A stretch of DNA of 64,000 nucleotides from Uliginosibacterium gangwonense DSM 18521 (GCF_000373965.1 NZ_KB892836.1:152822-216821); one strand, 5' to 3'. Shown: positions 8,645-17,647, counted from the stretch's first letter. The notes: generated by a model from the letters alone, not told the origin. Made by a program: numbers and translations.

Positions 8645-9292
8645 ATGGATGTCTTTGAATGGGATGAACGCTATCTCACGGGTGAGGCGGTCATCGACAA
8701 AGAACATCACGGCTTGGTCAACCTCATCAACAGGCTGTTCCGCATGCGCGACGAAAACGCCTCGATGGAGCGGCTGGAACCGATTTTTGATGCGTTGGTG
8801 GATTACGCGGGCAATCACTTCAGGCACGAGGAAGTCTTCATGTCTGACGTTGGATGTGACCCTCGCCATGTCACGACACACACTCAGGCACATCGGGAAT
8901 TTGTGCGGCAGCTTACGATCATGCGTGCTGATTTTAGAACGAGTCTGGACGTTGAAATCGTTCTCCAATTCCTGATCGGCTGGCTTGTCCATCACATCAT
9001 GGGTACGGACCAGATCATGGTCAAACAGGTCCACAGCATCCGCAATGGCAGCTCTCCCGCTCACGCATACGATCAGGAAGAACCCGGCAATCAAGCCAGC
9101 AGCATCAATGTCGTCCTCACGGCCATGCAACGACTATGCGATATTGCACTCCAACGCAATCATGCGCTGAAAGAGGAGCAGGAAAAAATAGAAGATATCG
9201 TGCAATCCCGCACCCGGATTCTGCAGAAGACCATTCAATTCCTGGAAGAAAAAGCCCGCCAGCTTGAAGCCAAGAGCACCGCTTCAATGTAA
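8645..9292 (+). CDS. Bacteriohemerythrin with C-terminal coiled coil
   Basis: The 215-residue product has an N-terminal hemerythrin four-helix bundle carrying the expected di-iron ligands: His21 or His22 in IDKEHHGLVN, His58 and Glu62 in NHFRHEE (HxxxE), His79 and His83 (HTQAH), and His117 with Asp122 in HHIMGTD. Hemerythrins bind O2 reversibly and serve in oxygen sensing, storage or delivery. From about residue 165 a charged helical extension (LKEEQEKIEDIVQSR to EEKARQLEAK) should form a coiled coil, which is not part of the basic domain and suggests dimerisation or a signalling partner. A GGGAGG site lies before the ATG. It ends 6 bases from the convergent phosphoesterase gene. Confidence 0.88.
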   Translation: MDVFEWDERYLTGEAVIDKEHHGLVNLINRLFRMRDENASMERLEPIFDALVDYAGNHFRHEEVFMSDVGCDPRHVTTHTQAHREFVRQLTIMRADFRTSLDVEIVLQFLIGWLVHHIMGTDQIMVKQVHSIRNGSSPAHAYDQEEPGNQASSINVVLTAMQRLCDIALQRNHALKEEQEKIEDIVQSRTRILQKTIQFLEEKARQLEAKSTASM

Positions 9293-9298
9293 TACAAG

Positions 9299-10042
9299 CT
9301 AAATTTCCACCACCAAGTCGGCCTGAAAATCTTCATTGCGCTCATCGGGGTAGCCACGCGGGTTGGATATTACGCGCGTATCACCCAACATGTAATCAAA
9401 TGAAGAATGAATATGCCCGTGCACCCACAGGCGGGCTTGGCTGTTCTGTACCACTCCATCCAGATTCGAGGCATACGCCGCACTCAGGAGTTCTTTCTGG
9501 AACCCCTCGAACAAAGATGTGGCGCTGGGGGCATGATGGGTCACAACCACGGTCTTCTCTGTTGCCACAGCGAGTTCCTGCTCAAGCCACTCCCGCGATG
9601 TCCGGTGGATCATCGCGGTATCGATTGAGCGCATCCTGCGATAATCCGGGCTGACGCGGATTTTCATATAATCGCTCATCTTGTTGTTGGCTTCCGCACC
9701 CGCTATGCGTGGATCGCCCAACAAAGAGAAATCCGTCCAGAGCGTGCAGCCTAAAAAACGTACCCCATCGAGCACAACGCTATCGTTTTCCAGAACGAAA
9801 ACGTTCGATCCCTTTGCCAGATCCTTGAGCGTTGCCAAAAGCTTGGGATAAGCCTTGCCATAGTACTCATGATTGCCGCACACGTAGATGACCGGTGTGC
9901 CGATGAATGTCTCCTGCGCCCAGAGCACGCCACGATTGCCGATATCGATATCTCCGGCCAGCACAACGACATCCGCAAGGCAGGGTTCAACATCCTGGCC
10001 GAAAAACTCGCGATGCAGGTCGCTGAGAATCTGGATTTGCAT
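9299..10042 (-). CDS. Calcineurin-like metallophosphoesterase
   Basis: The 247-residue product is a metallophosphoesterase with the metal-binding blocks in order: ILSDLHREF (residues 5-13; relatives have DxH), VVLAGDIDIG (GD block), VICGNHEYY-like YVCGNHEYYG (GNHE block), VVVTHHAPS (residues about 168-176) and LWVHGHIHSSFDY (GHxH block). All five motifs are intact, so an active two-metal phosphatase or nuclease is expected. The family covers phosphodiesterases, nucleotidases and phosphoprotein phosphatases, and the substrate cannot be chosen from sequence. It lies alone between the hemerythrin gene (convergent) and the ppdK terminator. Confidence 0.85.
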   Translation of the reverse strand: MQIQILSDLHREFFGQDVEPCLADVVVLAGDIDIGNRGVLWAQETFIGTPVIYVCGNHEYYGKAYPKLLATLKDLAKGSNVFVLENDSVVLDGVRFLGCTLWTDFSLLGDPRIAGAEANNKMSDYMKIRVSPDYRRMRSIDTAMIHRTSREWLEQELAVATEKTVVVTHHAPSATSLFEGFQKELLSAAYASNLDGVVQNSQARLWVHGHIHSSFDYMLGDTRVISNPRGYPDERNEDFQADLVVEI

Positions 10043-10097
10043 AAGGTGCCGCCGCTACATATCTAAAATCACCAACGGGAGACTACCACGCAAACAA

Positions 10098-10122
10098 GAA
10101 AAGGGGCGCAAAGCCCCTTTTC
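10098..10122 (-). terminator. Rho-independent terminator of ppdK
   Basis: A perfect 10-bp stem, GAAAAGGGGC / GCCCCTTTTC, with a 5-base loop lies 20 bases after the ppdK stop. On the minus strand the stem ends in TTTTC and is followed by TTGTTTG, giving a usable T-rich tail. Confidence 0.85.
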
Positions 10123-10142
10123 TGTTGTATCAACCCCCTGAC

Positions 10143-12935
10143 CTAGAGCAGTACTTGCGGGTCGTACTCATTTTCGCGCAGCTTAGCCTGTGCGGCCGCC
10201 AAGCGGGCAATCGGCACACGCGGCGCGGAGCAGGAAACGTAGGTCAGCCCGATGTGGTGACAGAAACGCACCGAATCAGGTTGACCGCCTTGCTCGCCGC
10301 AGATACCGACCTTGAGGTCTGGCCGGGTTTCGCGGCCCCACTTCACAGCCATCTCCATCAGGCGGCCAACGCCCTTCACATCCAGCACTTCAAAGGGGTT
10401 TTCTTTGAGGATGCCTTGTTCCTGATAGAAGGGCAGAAACTTGTTCTCGGCATCTTCGCGGGAGAAGGAGAACGCAGCCTGTGTCAGATCGTTCGTGCCA
10501 AAGGAGAAGAACTCTGCAATCTTGGCGATGTCCGCCGCACGCAATACCGCGCGCACAACTTCGATCATGCTGCCGAAGGAAATGATCGGGCGCACACCGA
10601 ATTTCTTCTCAGCGGCATCCAGCTCCTTGTCCAAAATGTCCTTGACGCGCTTGAGTTCCTCGGTCGTGCACACCTGCGGCACCATCACTTCGGCCTTGAC
10701 CTTGATACCTTCCTTCACGCACTGCGCCCCGGCCTCCACCAATGCCTTCAACTGCATGGTATAGATTTCCGGATTCGTGAGCCCCAGACGCACACCACGG
10801 TGACCCAGCATCGGGTTAACTTCGGAGAGTGCGCGCACTTTGCGGAGCATGACTTCGCGCTTTTCAATCAACAGATCGAAACGCTTGTTCTGCTGATATT
10901 CCGCCAGATTGGCGCCCAAGTGGTCAAGACTGTCGACATATTGGGTGTGCAAGGCGGGATCAAGCATTTTGAGGGTTTCCGGCAACTCACCCATGCTGCG
11001 CACGGCCCGCTTGAGGTTACGCAAGTGGTCGATCTCGAATTCCAGTTGTGAGGCGGTAGGCAGGAATTCGTGAATCGGCGGGTCAAGCAGGCGTACTGTC
11101 ACCGGCAGCCCTTCCATGGCCTTGTAGATGCCGATGAAATCCCCACGCTGGAAGGGCAACAGACGATCCAGCGCGGCCTGACGGGCTTCCGGCGTTTCAG
11201 CCAGAATCATCTCCTGCACGATGGGCAGGCGATCCGTATCATTGAACATGCGTTCGGTACGGCACAGCCCCACCCCTACTGCGCCAAACCGGCGGGCGCG
11301 TTCTGCGTCCCGCGGGGTGTCGGCGTTAGCATGCACCTTGAGGGTTGCCACTTCATCAGCCCACTTGAGCAGCGTGTCCAGTTCGTCGAAGAATTCGGCA
11401 TCCACGGTAGGAATCCGGCCCGCATACACCTTGCCGGTCGTCCCATCAATGGTGATTACATCCCCTTCACCAAAACTCATCACACCAACCTTGGCGCGTT
11501 TGGCATGCACATCAATCTGGATGGCATCACAGCCCGACACGCAGGGCTTGCCCATACCACGCGCCACCACAGCAGCGTGAGAGGTCTTGCCGCCACGCGA
11601 AGTCAGAATCCCCTGCGCCATGAAAAAGCCGTGAATATCTTCCGGCTTGGTTTCTTCACGTACCAGAATCACCTTCTCGCCTGCCTTGCCAAGCAATTCA
11701 GCGGTATCGGCATCGAACACCACCTTGCCGGAAGCCGCCCCTGGAGAGGCTGGCAAGCCGACACACAGCGCTTCAACCTTGGAGTTGGGTGCAAGTGTGG
11801 GCACCATCAATTGTTCCAGCAGGGAAGGATTGACGCGCAACAGCGCCTGCTCTTTGGTAACCAGCCCTTCGCGGAGCATTTCAACCGAAGTCACCACCAT
11901 GGCACGGGCATTCATCTTGCCGTTGCGGGTTTGCAGGCAGTAGAGCTTGCCGTGCTCAATGGTGAATTCAAAATCCTGTACTTCCTTGTAGTGACGTTCG
12001 AGGCGTTCGCGCAATTCCATCAATTGCCGGTAAATGTCCGGCATATCGATCTGCATGAGTGCCAAGGGCTTCGGCGTGCGGATACCGGCCACCACGTCCT
12101 CGCCCTGTGCATTGACGAGATATTCGCCATAGATGGCGTTTTCACCATTGCCGGGATTGCGGGTAAAGCCTACGCCAGTGCCCGAGTCATTACCCATGTT
12201 GCCGAATACCATGGTACAGACGTTGACGGCCGTACCGTTGGCCATATCTTTGGTGATCTTGAACTGGCGGCGATAATCAATGGCGCGCTTGCCCATCCAG
12301 GATCTGAAGACTGCACAAATGGCATATTCCAACTGGGCATACGGGTCCAGCGGGAAAGGCTGGCCGGTATGGTGTTCAATGATCTTGAGGAATTCATTGG
12401 CCAGCGCTTCCAGATCTTCGGCGCCAAGATCCACGTCCTGCTGGGCACCGGTCTTGCGCTTGATGCTTTCCATGGCGTGATCGAATTCTTCATCAGGAAT
12501 GCCTTGGGCAATCTTGCCAAAGAGCTGGATGAAGCGTCGCCATGCGTCAAAACCGAAGCGCGGATTCCGCGTGTTTTCGATCAGCCCCTTCAAGGTGGTG
12601 GGGTTCAGGCCCAGGTTCAAAATCGTATCCATCATGCCGGGCATCGACATGGCAGAACCCGAGCGCACCGACACCAACAGCGGATTGGTGGAGGAGCCAA
12701 AACCTTTGCCGGTTTTCTGCTCCAGATCACGGATGCTGGTGAGCACTTCATCCATCAGGCCAGGCGGGAGGCGATCATTTTCCAGGTAGGCTAGGCAGGC
12801 CTCGGTGGTAATCGTGAAACCGGGAGGAACATTCAGACCGATTTGCGTCATCTCGGCAAGGTTGGCACCCTTGCCGCCAAGCAGCATCTTATTCTTGCCG
12901 TCACCTTCTTCAAACGGATACACATAGCGGACCAT
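10143..12935 (-). CDS. ppdK: Pyruvate, phosphate dikinase
   Basis: The 930-residue product is a full-length PPDK, which interconverts pyruvate, ATP and phosphate with PEP, AMP and PPi. In order it shows the nucleotide-binding half (LLGGKGANLAEM near residue 20, VSVRSGSAMSMPGMMDTILNLGL about 90-110), the swivelling phosphohistidine domain with GGKTSHAAVVARGMGKPC (His about 453), and the PEP-binding barrel with the SFGTNDLTQ motif and the C-terminal CGEQGGQPDSV and YVSCS block containing the catalytic Cys. The start at 12935 (MVRYVYPF) matches the family N-terminus and has a GGAG site 9 bases upstream, so the ATG at 12950 is less likely. Its stand-alone gene fits reversible glycolysis/gluconeogenesis or PPi-based metabolism. 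Confidence 0.95.
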   Translation of the reverse strand: MVRYVYPFEEGDGKNKMLLGGKGANLAEMTQIGLNVPPGFTITTEACLAYLENDRLPPGLMDEVLTSIRDLEQKTGKGFGSSTNPLLVSVRSGSAMSMPGMMDTILNLGLNPTTLKGLIENTRNPRFGFDAWRRFIQLFGKIAQGIPDEEFDHAMESIKRKTGAQQDVDLGAEDLEALANEFLKIIEHHTGQPFPLDPYAQLEYAICAVFRSWMGKRAIDYRRQFKITKDMANGTAVNVCTMVFGNMGNDSGTGVGFTRNPGNGENAIYGEYLVNAQGEDVVAGIRTPKPLALMQIDMPDIYRQLMELRERLERHYKEVQDFEFTIEHGKLYCLQTRNGKMNARAMVVTSVEMLREGLVTKEQALLRVNPSLLEQLMVPTLAPNSKVEALCVGLPASPGAASGKVVFDADTAELLGKAGEKVILVREETKPEDIHGFFMAQGILTSRGGKTSHAAVVARGMGKPCVSGCDAIQIDVHAKRAKVGVMSFGEGDVITIDGTTGKVYAGRIPTVDAEFFDELDTLLKWADEVATLKVHANADTPRDAERARRFGAVGVGLCRTERMFNDTDRLPIVQEMILAETPEARQAALDRLLPFQRGDFIGIYKAMEGLPVTVRLLDPPIHEFLPTASQLEFEIDHLRNLKRAVRSMGELPETLKMLDPALHTQYVDSLDHLGANLAEYQQNKRFDLLIEKREVMLRKVRALSEVNPMLGHRGVRLGLTNPEIYTMQLKALVEAGAQCVKEGIKVKAEVMVPQVCTTEELKRVKDILDKELDAAEKKFGVRPIISFGSMIEVVRAVLRAADIAKIAEFFSFGTNDLTQAAFSFSREDAENKFLPFYQEQGILKENPFEVLDVKGVGRLMEMAVKWGRETRPDLKVGICGEQGGQPDSVRFCHHIGLTYVSCSAPRVPIARLAAAQAKLRENEYDPQVLL

Positions 12936-13263
12936 TTTTGTCTTCTCCATGTTGTTAGAGGCAGCACTTCAAGTGTGTTGCCATTCGGTACTGTAGAGAA
13001 ATCACGTGCGCTCGTCGCATTGTCAAAACGCATCGATCTGAGATTGATCAAGCCCTCTTCACTATGCTCAATAACCACTCGATCAGCATAGCGACTTCCC
13101 TTTCTCACATTGTCTCCACTTATATGCAAATTGTTCGCCCTATCGGGCAGGCTTCTTTTGTCAGCATCTGGACAAGCGGCGAAATACCCGTAAAGTAGAA
13201 GCCTTTACCTTGCAGCCCCTATGCCCTGCCTTGCGCCGGGCACGTATCAGATCCCGTCTTCTC
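12936..13263. other. Divergent promoter region between ppdK and dinB
   Basis: This 328-base gap holds no credible gene and must contain the promoters of ppdK (minus) and dinB (plus). No LexA-type box (CTGT-N8-ACAG) was found by eye, so SOS control of dinB is not supported here. An alternative ppdK start lies at 12950. Confidence 0.4.
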
Positions 13264-14418
13264 ATGTCCGTTCCACGCCGTATCGCCCACCTCGACATGG
13301 ATGCGTTCTTCGCCTCCGTGGAGTTGCTCCGTTACCCGACGCTACGCGGTCAGCCGGTCGTGGTAGGCGGGCGCAGCGTGCCTGCCCCCACGCTCATGGC
13401 CGACGGCAGCCTGCAATGCGCCTGCCTGCGCGACTATGTGGGGCGCGGCGTGGTCACGACTTCCACGTATGAAGCACGAGCGCTAGGCGTGTTCTCTGGC
13501 ATGGGCATCATGAAGTCCGCCCAGCTCGCGCCAGACGCCCTGCTGCTACCCGCAGATTTTGAGGAATACCGGCGCCTGTCCCGTCTCTTCAAGGCCGCAG
13601 TCACCGAAATCGCCCCACTGATTGAAGACAGAGGCATTGATGAAATCTATATCGACCTCACCGACATCCCAGGCGAAACGCGCGAACTGGCCCAGTGCAT
13701 CAAACAATCCGTTCGTGCAACCACGGGCCTTTCCTGCTCAATGGGCATCTGTCCCAACAAGCTGCTCGCCAAAATCTGCTCAGACCTGGAAAAACCTGAC
13801 GGACTGACCGTCGTTGGCCTGGAAGATATGCCCACCCGCATCTGGCCCCTGGCGGTGCGCAAGGTCAATGGCATCGGCCCCAAGGCTGAAATCAAGCTCA
13901 AGGCACTGGGGATAGAGACCATCGGGCAACTCGCGGCAGCAGCACCGCAATGGCTGGTGGAACATTTCGGTCTGCATTACGGCACCTGGTTGCATCAGGC
14001 CGCACACGGACAAGATGAGCGCGAGGTGGTCACGCACTCCGACCCCAAATCGATCAGCCGCGAAACCACCTTTGAGCATGACCTCCATCCCCGGCACGAC
14101 CGCGCCCGCCTGAGCGAAATCTTCACCCACCTGTGCCAGCGGGTCAGCGAAGATCTGGCACGCAAGGCGTGCACAGGCAAAACGATTGGCATCAAACTAC
14201 GCTACGACGATTTCAGCACCGTCACCCGTGACCTCAGTCTGCCCTCTCCCACCCGTGACGCGGCCATCATCCGCCGTGCTGCCGGGGAATGCCTCAAACG
14301 CGTTCCGCTGGAGCGACGCTTGCGCCTCTTGGGTGTGCGCGTCTCTGCCCTGCAACTCGATAGCCAGACTGACGACGCCACGGCTGCCGTACAAGCCGAA
14401 CTCCCCTTTAACACCTGA
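13264..14418 (+). CDS. dinB: DNA polymerase IV (Y-family translesion polymerase)
   Basis: The 384-residue product is a DinB-type polymerase for error-prone lesion bypass. It shows the first catalytic Asp block HLDMDAFFASVE (residues 8-19), the steric and fingers segment TYEARALGVFSGM, the second catalytic block EDRGIDEIYIDLT with the adjacent Asp-Glu, and a helix-hairpin-helix KVNGIGPKAEIKLKALGI. The end, QAELPFNT, fits a QxxLPF sliding-clamp peptide. A roughly 20-residue insert (SVPAPTLMADGS to LRDYVG) between VVVGGR and GRGVV is absent from E. coli DinB but recalls the betaproteobacterial subgroup. The start is placed at 13264 (MSVPRRIAHLDMD); the earlier in-frame start would add an unsupported leader. 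It is followed after 10 bases by the rluA-like gene. Confidence 0.93.
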   Translation: MSVPRRIAHLDMDAFFASVELLRYPTLRGQPVVVGGRSVPAPTLMADGSLQCACLRDYVGRGVVTTSTYEARALGVFSGMGIMKSAQLAPDALLLPADFEEYRRLSRLFKAAVTEIAPLIEDRGIDEIYIDLTDIPGETRELAQCIKQSVRATTGLSCSMGICPNKLLAKICSDLEKPDGLTVVGLEDMPTRIWPLAVRKVNGIGPKAEIKLKALGIETIGQLAAAAPQWLVEHFGLHYGTWLHQAAHGQDEREVVTHSDPKSISRETTFEHDLHPRHDRARLSEIFTHLCQRVSEDLARKACTGKTIGIKLRYDDFSTVTRDLSLPSPTRDAAIIRRAAGECLKRVPLERRLRLLGVRVSALQLDSQTDDATAAVQAELPFNT

Positions 14419-14428
14419 AGCAAGATCA

Positions 14429-15091
14429 ATGATATCCAGCCCCTACACGCCGCCACCCCGGCAGGCCCTTGAGCCCATCCATGCCGACGACTACCTGGTG
14501 GTGGTCGACAAACCTGCCGGGCTGCTTTCCGTGCCGGGCCGGGGCGAAGACAAGGCCGATTGCATGGCCAGCCGCGTACAGGCGGAATTCCCCGATGCCT
14601 TGATCGTGCACCGGCTGGATATGGCAACCTCCGGCCTGCTGATCCTGGCCCGGGGTGCGGTCATGCATCGGGCGCTGTCGATGGCATTCGAACAACGCAA
14701 AGTCCACAAACGCTATGTGGCACGGGTGGCAGGTATTTTGGAAGCCGAATCCGGCGAGGTCGCCCTCCCCCTGATCTGCGACTGGCCCAACCGCCCCCGC
14801 CAGAAGGTGGATTTTGAACTGGGCAAACCCTCGCTGACCCGTTACCGCGTGCTGGCAAGAGACCCACACACCCACACAAGCTGTGTGGAGCTGGAGCCGG
14901 TAACAGGGCGCTCGCACCAACTCCGTGTGCACATGCAGCAACTCGGCCACCCGATCCTGGGGGACGACCTCTATGCTCCGCCTGAAGTGCGCGATGCCTC
15001 CAGTCGGCTGATGCTGCATGCTGAACAATTGGACATCACGCACCCAGCCGACGGGCGACACATGCTATTTCGCAGCGCAACGCCTTTCTGA
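14429..15091 (+). CDS. rluA: RluA family pseudouridine synthase
   Basis: The 220-residue product matches RluA in size (E. coli RluA is 219 residues) and motifs: DDYLVVVDKPAGLLSVPGRG near the N-terminus, the catalytic VHRLDMATSGLLIL with the nucleophilic Asp (about residue 62), RYVARVAG, and GRSHQLRVHMQQLGHPILGD. RluA-type enzymes convert uridines in 23S rRNA and some tRNAs to pseudouridine. The start at 14429 lies 10 bases after the dinB stop; a longer frame from 14186 overlaps dinB and is rejected. It has no S4 domain, which fits RluA rather than RluC or RluD. RNA target assignment rests on length and family resemblance. Confidence 0.88.
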   Translation: MISSPYTPPPRQALEPIHADDYLVVVDKPAGLLSVPGRGEDKADCMASRVQAEFPDALIVHRLDMATSGLLILARGAVMHRALSMAFEQRKVHKRYVARVAGILEAESGEVALPLICDWPNRPRQKVDFELGKPSLTRYRVLARDPHTHTSCVELEPVTGRSHQLRVHMQQLGHPILGDDLYAPPEVRDASSRLMLHAEQLDITHPADGRHMLFRSATPF

Positions 15092-15099
15092 GCCGGGGT

Positions 15100-15197
15100 C
15101 TTAACACAAAATATCTACTGGTAAAAAGGCGTAATGCAAAGACGAACACGGGGTTGCCGCGTAATAATGTGGGTAATTCTGATATTTGCGTGTTAAG
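15100..15197. repeat. Inverted repeat flanking the promoter of the flavin reductase-like gene
   Basis: CTTAACA-CA-AAATATC at 15100-15115 and its imperfect reverse complement GATATTT-GCG-TGTTAAG at 15181-15197 bracket a 65-base stretch and end just before the ATG at 15200. It could be a pair of operator half-sites or a long-range hairpin masking translation. Confidence 0.4.
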
Positions 15198-15199
15198 CC

Positions 15200-15757
15200 A
15201 TGATCCTGCCTGTTGAATTGAAAAAAGCCTATCGTCTTCTCAACCACGGCCCTGTTGTATTGGTCAGTAGCGCACATGGCCCGGCGCGCAACGTCATGGC
15301 GGCAGCATGGTCGATGCCGCTGGATTTCGACCCGCCCAAGATCAGCGTGGTCATCGACAAAAACACCTATACTCGCGAATTGATCGACGCCTCAGGCGAA
15401 TTTGTGCTCAACATTCCCTGTCGCCGCCTCGCCCAAGCCACCTTGCAGGTCGGCTCAAGCTCGGGGCGGGATACAGACAAATTTGCCCACTACGGGTTAG
15501 AAGCCCTGCCTGCGGAAATCGTCAAGGCACCGCGTATCGGCGGCTGCGCAGGCTGGCTTGAGTGCCGTGTCATCCCCAACCCGGACATAGCCGCCCAGCA
15601 CGATCTATTCCTTGCCGAAGTTGTGGCGGCTGCGGCTGATAGCCGGGCTTTTGCCGATGGGCACTGGAATTTCAGCAGTGAAGAATGGCATACCCTACAC
15701 TATGTTGCAGGTGGCAACTTCTTTGTCACCGGTGAAACGCTGGAGGTTTCGGCATGA
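15200..15757 (+). CDS. Flavin reductase-like, FMN-binding split-barrel protein
   Basis: The 185-residue product fits the flavin reductase-like (FMN-binding split barrel) family, in which small dimeric proteins reduce or carry FMN. Supporting segments are the N-terminal PVVLVSSAHGPARNVMAAAW, then DFDPPKISVVIDKNTYTRELI, the conserved FVLNIPCRRLAQATLQVGSSSG and the C-terminal HTLHYVAGGNFFVTG. It has no second oxygenase-like domain, so it may supply reduced flavin to a partner or act on its own. The gene overlaps the start of the GspE-like ATPase by 4 bases, an unusual pairing with no obvious functional link. Confidence 0.8.
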   Translation: MILPVELKKAYRLLNHGPVVLVSSAHGPARNVMAAAWSMPLDFDPPKISVVIDKNTYTRELIDASGEFVLNIPCRRLAQATLQVGSSSGRDTDKFAHYGLEALPAEIVKAPRIGGCAGWLECRVIPNPDIAAQHDLFLAEVVAAAADSRAFADGHWNFSSEEWHTLHYVAGGNFFVTGETLEVSA

Positions 15758-17559
15758 ACGCCCCCGTCAAGGAAAAATCACAAGCCAGCGGCCACCCCCA
15801 GGGCGACAAAAAACTGGATGCCCGCGAGATTCTGCGCATGCTCGCCGCAGATGGCCTGCTGACCAACCGGGATGTGGCCGACATGCTCGCCACACGCTCA
15901 CGCAAGTGGCAGGATACCCACCCGCTGATCCTCATTGGCGAACGCAATCTGCCAGATGCCCGCACGCCAGACAAAACCCTGAACGTGGAAACGCTCACGG
16001 AATGGCTCGCGGGGGCCGTCCGCCTGCCCTACTACCACATCGACCCGCTCAAGATTGATGTATCCGCCGTATGCACAGTGGTTTCTCACGCTTATGCCAC
16101 GCGCTTTCACATTCTACCCGTAGCCGTCAATGCTGATGAAGTTGTCATAGCCACTGCGGAACCCTTCCAGCGCGAATGGATCAGCGTGCTCGAACAGGTC
16201 ACGCGCCGCAAGATTACCCGGGTGGTCGCTAATCCGGCGGACATCTTGCGCTTCCTGGCCGAGTTCTACAGCCTCGCCCGCTCGGTGCGACATGCACTTG
16301 ACCAGCATCAGAACCTGCCCAACAGCATCACCAATTTTGAGCAGCTCGTCCAGCTTGGCAACTCCAGCTCGCTGGATGCCAACGACCAATCCATTGTCCA
16401 TATCGTAGACTGGTTGTTGCAATATGCCTTTGAGCAGCGCGCCAGCGATATTCACATCGAGCCTCGGCGCGATGTATGCCTGGTGCGTTTCCGCATCGAC
16501 GGGGTGATGCAGATGGTCTACCAGGCCCCCGTTCAGGTAATGGGCGCCATCATCAACCGCATCAAACACCTTGCTCGCATGGATGTGGTGGAGAAACGCC
16601 GCCCACAGGACGGGCGGATCAAAACAAAAACGCCAAAAGGCGAAGAAATCGAACTACGCCTCTCATCCATGCCAACAGCATTTGGCGAAAAACTGGTGCT
16701 GCGGATCTTCAACCCCGACGTTCTGCTCAAGAATTATCTGGAACTTGGCTTCTCGGACGAGGAGCAACAACGCTGGCAATCGCTGATTCACCAACCGCAT
16801 GGCATTATCCTGGTCACGGGCCCGACCGGTTCAGGCAAAACCACCACGCTGTATTCCACGCTGCGCGAGCTGGCTACACCCGAAGTCAACGTCTGTACGG
16901 TGGAAGACCCGATCGAAATGGTCTACCCGAACCTGAACCAGATGCAGGTACAGCATAACCTGGACCTGGATTTTGCCAGCGGTGTGCGCACCCTGATGCG
17001 GCAAGACCCGGACATCATCATGATTGGTGAAATCCGCGATCTGGAAACCGCCGAAATGGCCGTGCAGGCCGCTCTGACCGGGCACCTGGTGCTCACTACC
17101 CTGCACACCAACGATGCCCCCTCCGCCGTCGCCCGTCTGCTGGACCTGGGCGTGCCCGCCTACCTGATCCGCGCCACCGTGCTGGGGGTACTGGCGCAAC
17201 GGCTCGCCCGTACAATCTGCCCGCACTGCCGTACCATGACAGAGCCCGACGAACAACTCTGGCATGACATGGTTCGCCCCTGGAAGTCCAACCCGCCTGC
17301 CCGCGTCGCCAACCCCACGGGTTGCCTCGAATGCCGGATGACAGGCTTTCATGGCCGAACCGGCATCTACGAAATCATGCCGCTGACCCCCACGCTGCGC
17401 ACCTTGGTCACCGATACAGTGGATCTGGCCGCTCTGCGCGAAGCCGCCTGCCGTGAAGGCATGCGCCCGCTACGCATCGCAGGCGCCATGAAGGTTGCAG
17501 CGGGCCTGACGACCGCTGAAGAAATCCTGCGCAATACCCCGGCGGCCGATGGTTCTTGA
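15754..17559 (+). CDS. GspE/PilB-type secretion ATPase, orphan
   Basis: The 601-residue product is a type II secretion/type IV pilus assembly ATPase. It has an N-terminal MshEN/GspE-N region (about residues 20-190), then the RecA-like core with RASDIHIEPRRD, Walker A GPTGSGKTTT (about residue 356), the Asp box, Walker B IMIGEIRDLETAEMA and the His box LTGHLVLTTLHTNDA. A four-cysteine zinc site (CPHC ... CLEC) precedes GFHGRTGIYEIM, as in GspE. No other secretin, pseudopilin or platform gene is adjacent, so it must work with components encoded elsewhere. It overlaps the flavin reductase-like gene by 4 bases and is followed by a terminator. Confidence 0.9.
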   Translation: MNAPVKEKSQASGHPQGDKKLDAREILRMLAADGLLTNRDVADMLATRSRKWQDTHPLILIGERNLPDARTPDKTLNVETLTEWLAGAVRLPYYHIDPLKIDVSAVCTVVSHAYATRFHILPVAVNADEVVIATAEPFQREWISVLEQVTRRKITRVVANPADILRFLAEFYSLARSVRHALDQHQNLPNSITNFEQLVQLGNSSSLDANDQSIVHIVDWLLQYAFEQRASDIHIEPRRDVCLVRFRIDGVMQMVYQAPVQVMGAIINRIKHLARMDVVEKRRPQDGRIKTKTPKGEEIELRLSSMPTAFGEKLVLRIFNPDVLLKNYLELGFSDEEQQRWQSLIHQPHGIILVTGPTGSGKTTTLYSTLRELATPEVNVCTVEDPIEMVYPNLNQMQVQHNLDLDFASGVRTLMRQDPDIIMIGEIRDLETAEMAVQAALTGHLVLTTLHTNDAPSAVARLLDLGVPAYLIRATVLGVLAQRLARTICPHCRTMTEPDEQLWHDMVRPWKSNPPARVANPTGCLECRMTGFHGRTGIYEIMPLTPTLRTLVTDTVDLAALREAACREGMRPLRIAGAMKVAAGLTTAEEILRNTPAADGS

Positions 17560-17647
17560 CCCCCTCCTTGCCAGATAGTGTGGTGAGATTCGCACCACTC
17601 ACCAACAACGGGCTGGCCCAAGCAGATAGGAAGCATGGATAATATGT

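Noticed and set aside
9888..11051. 387-codon plus-strand frame spanning the phosphoesterase/ppdK boundary
   Set aside because: It runs through the ppdK terminator and lies opposite two genes with clear catalytic motifs.
11070..12794. 574-codon plus-strand frame opposite ppdK
   Set aside because: It is the antisense shadow of a GC-rich gene; the translation is His/Gln/Gly-rich with no domain, and ppdK motifs are unambiguous on the other strand.
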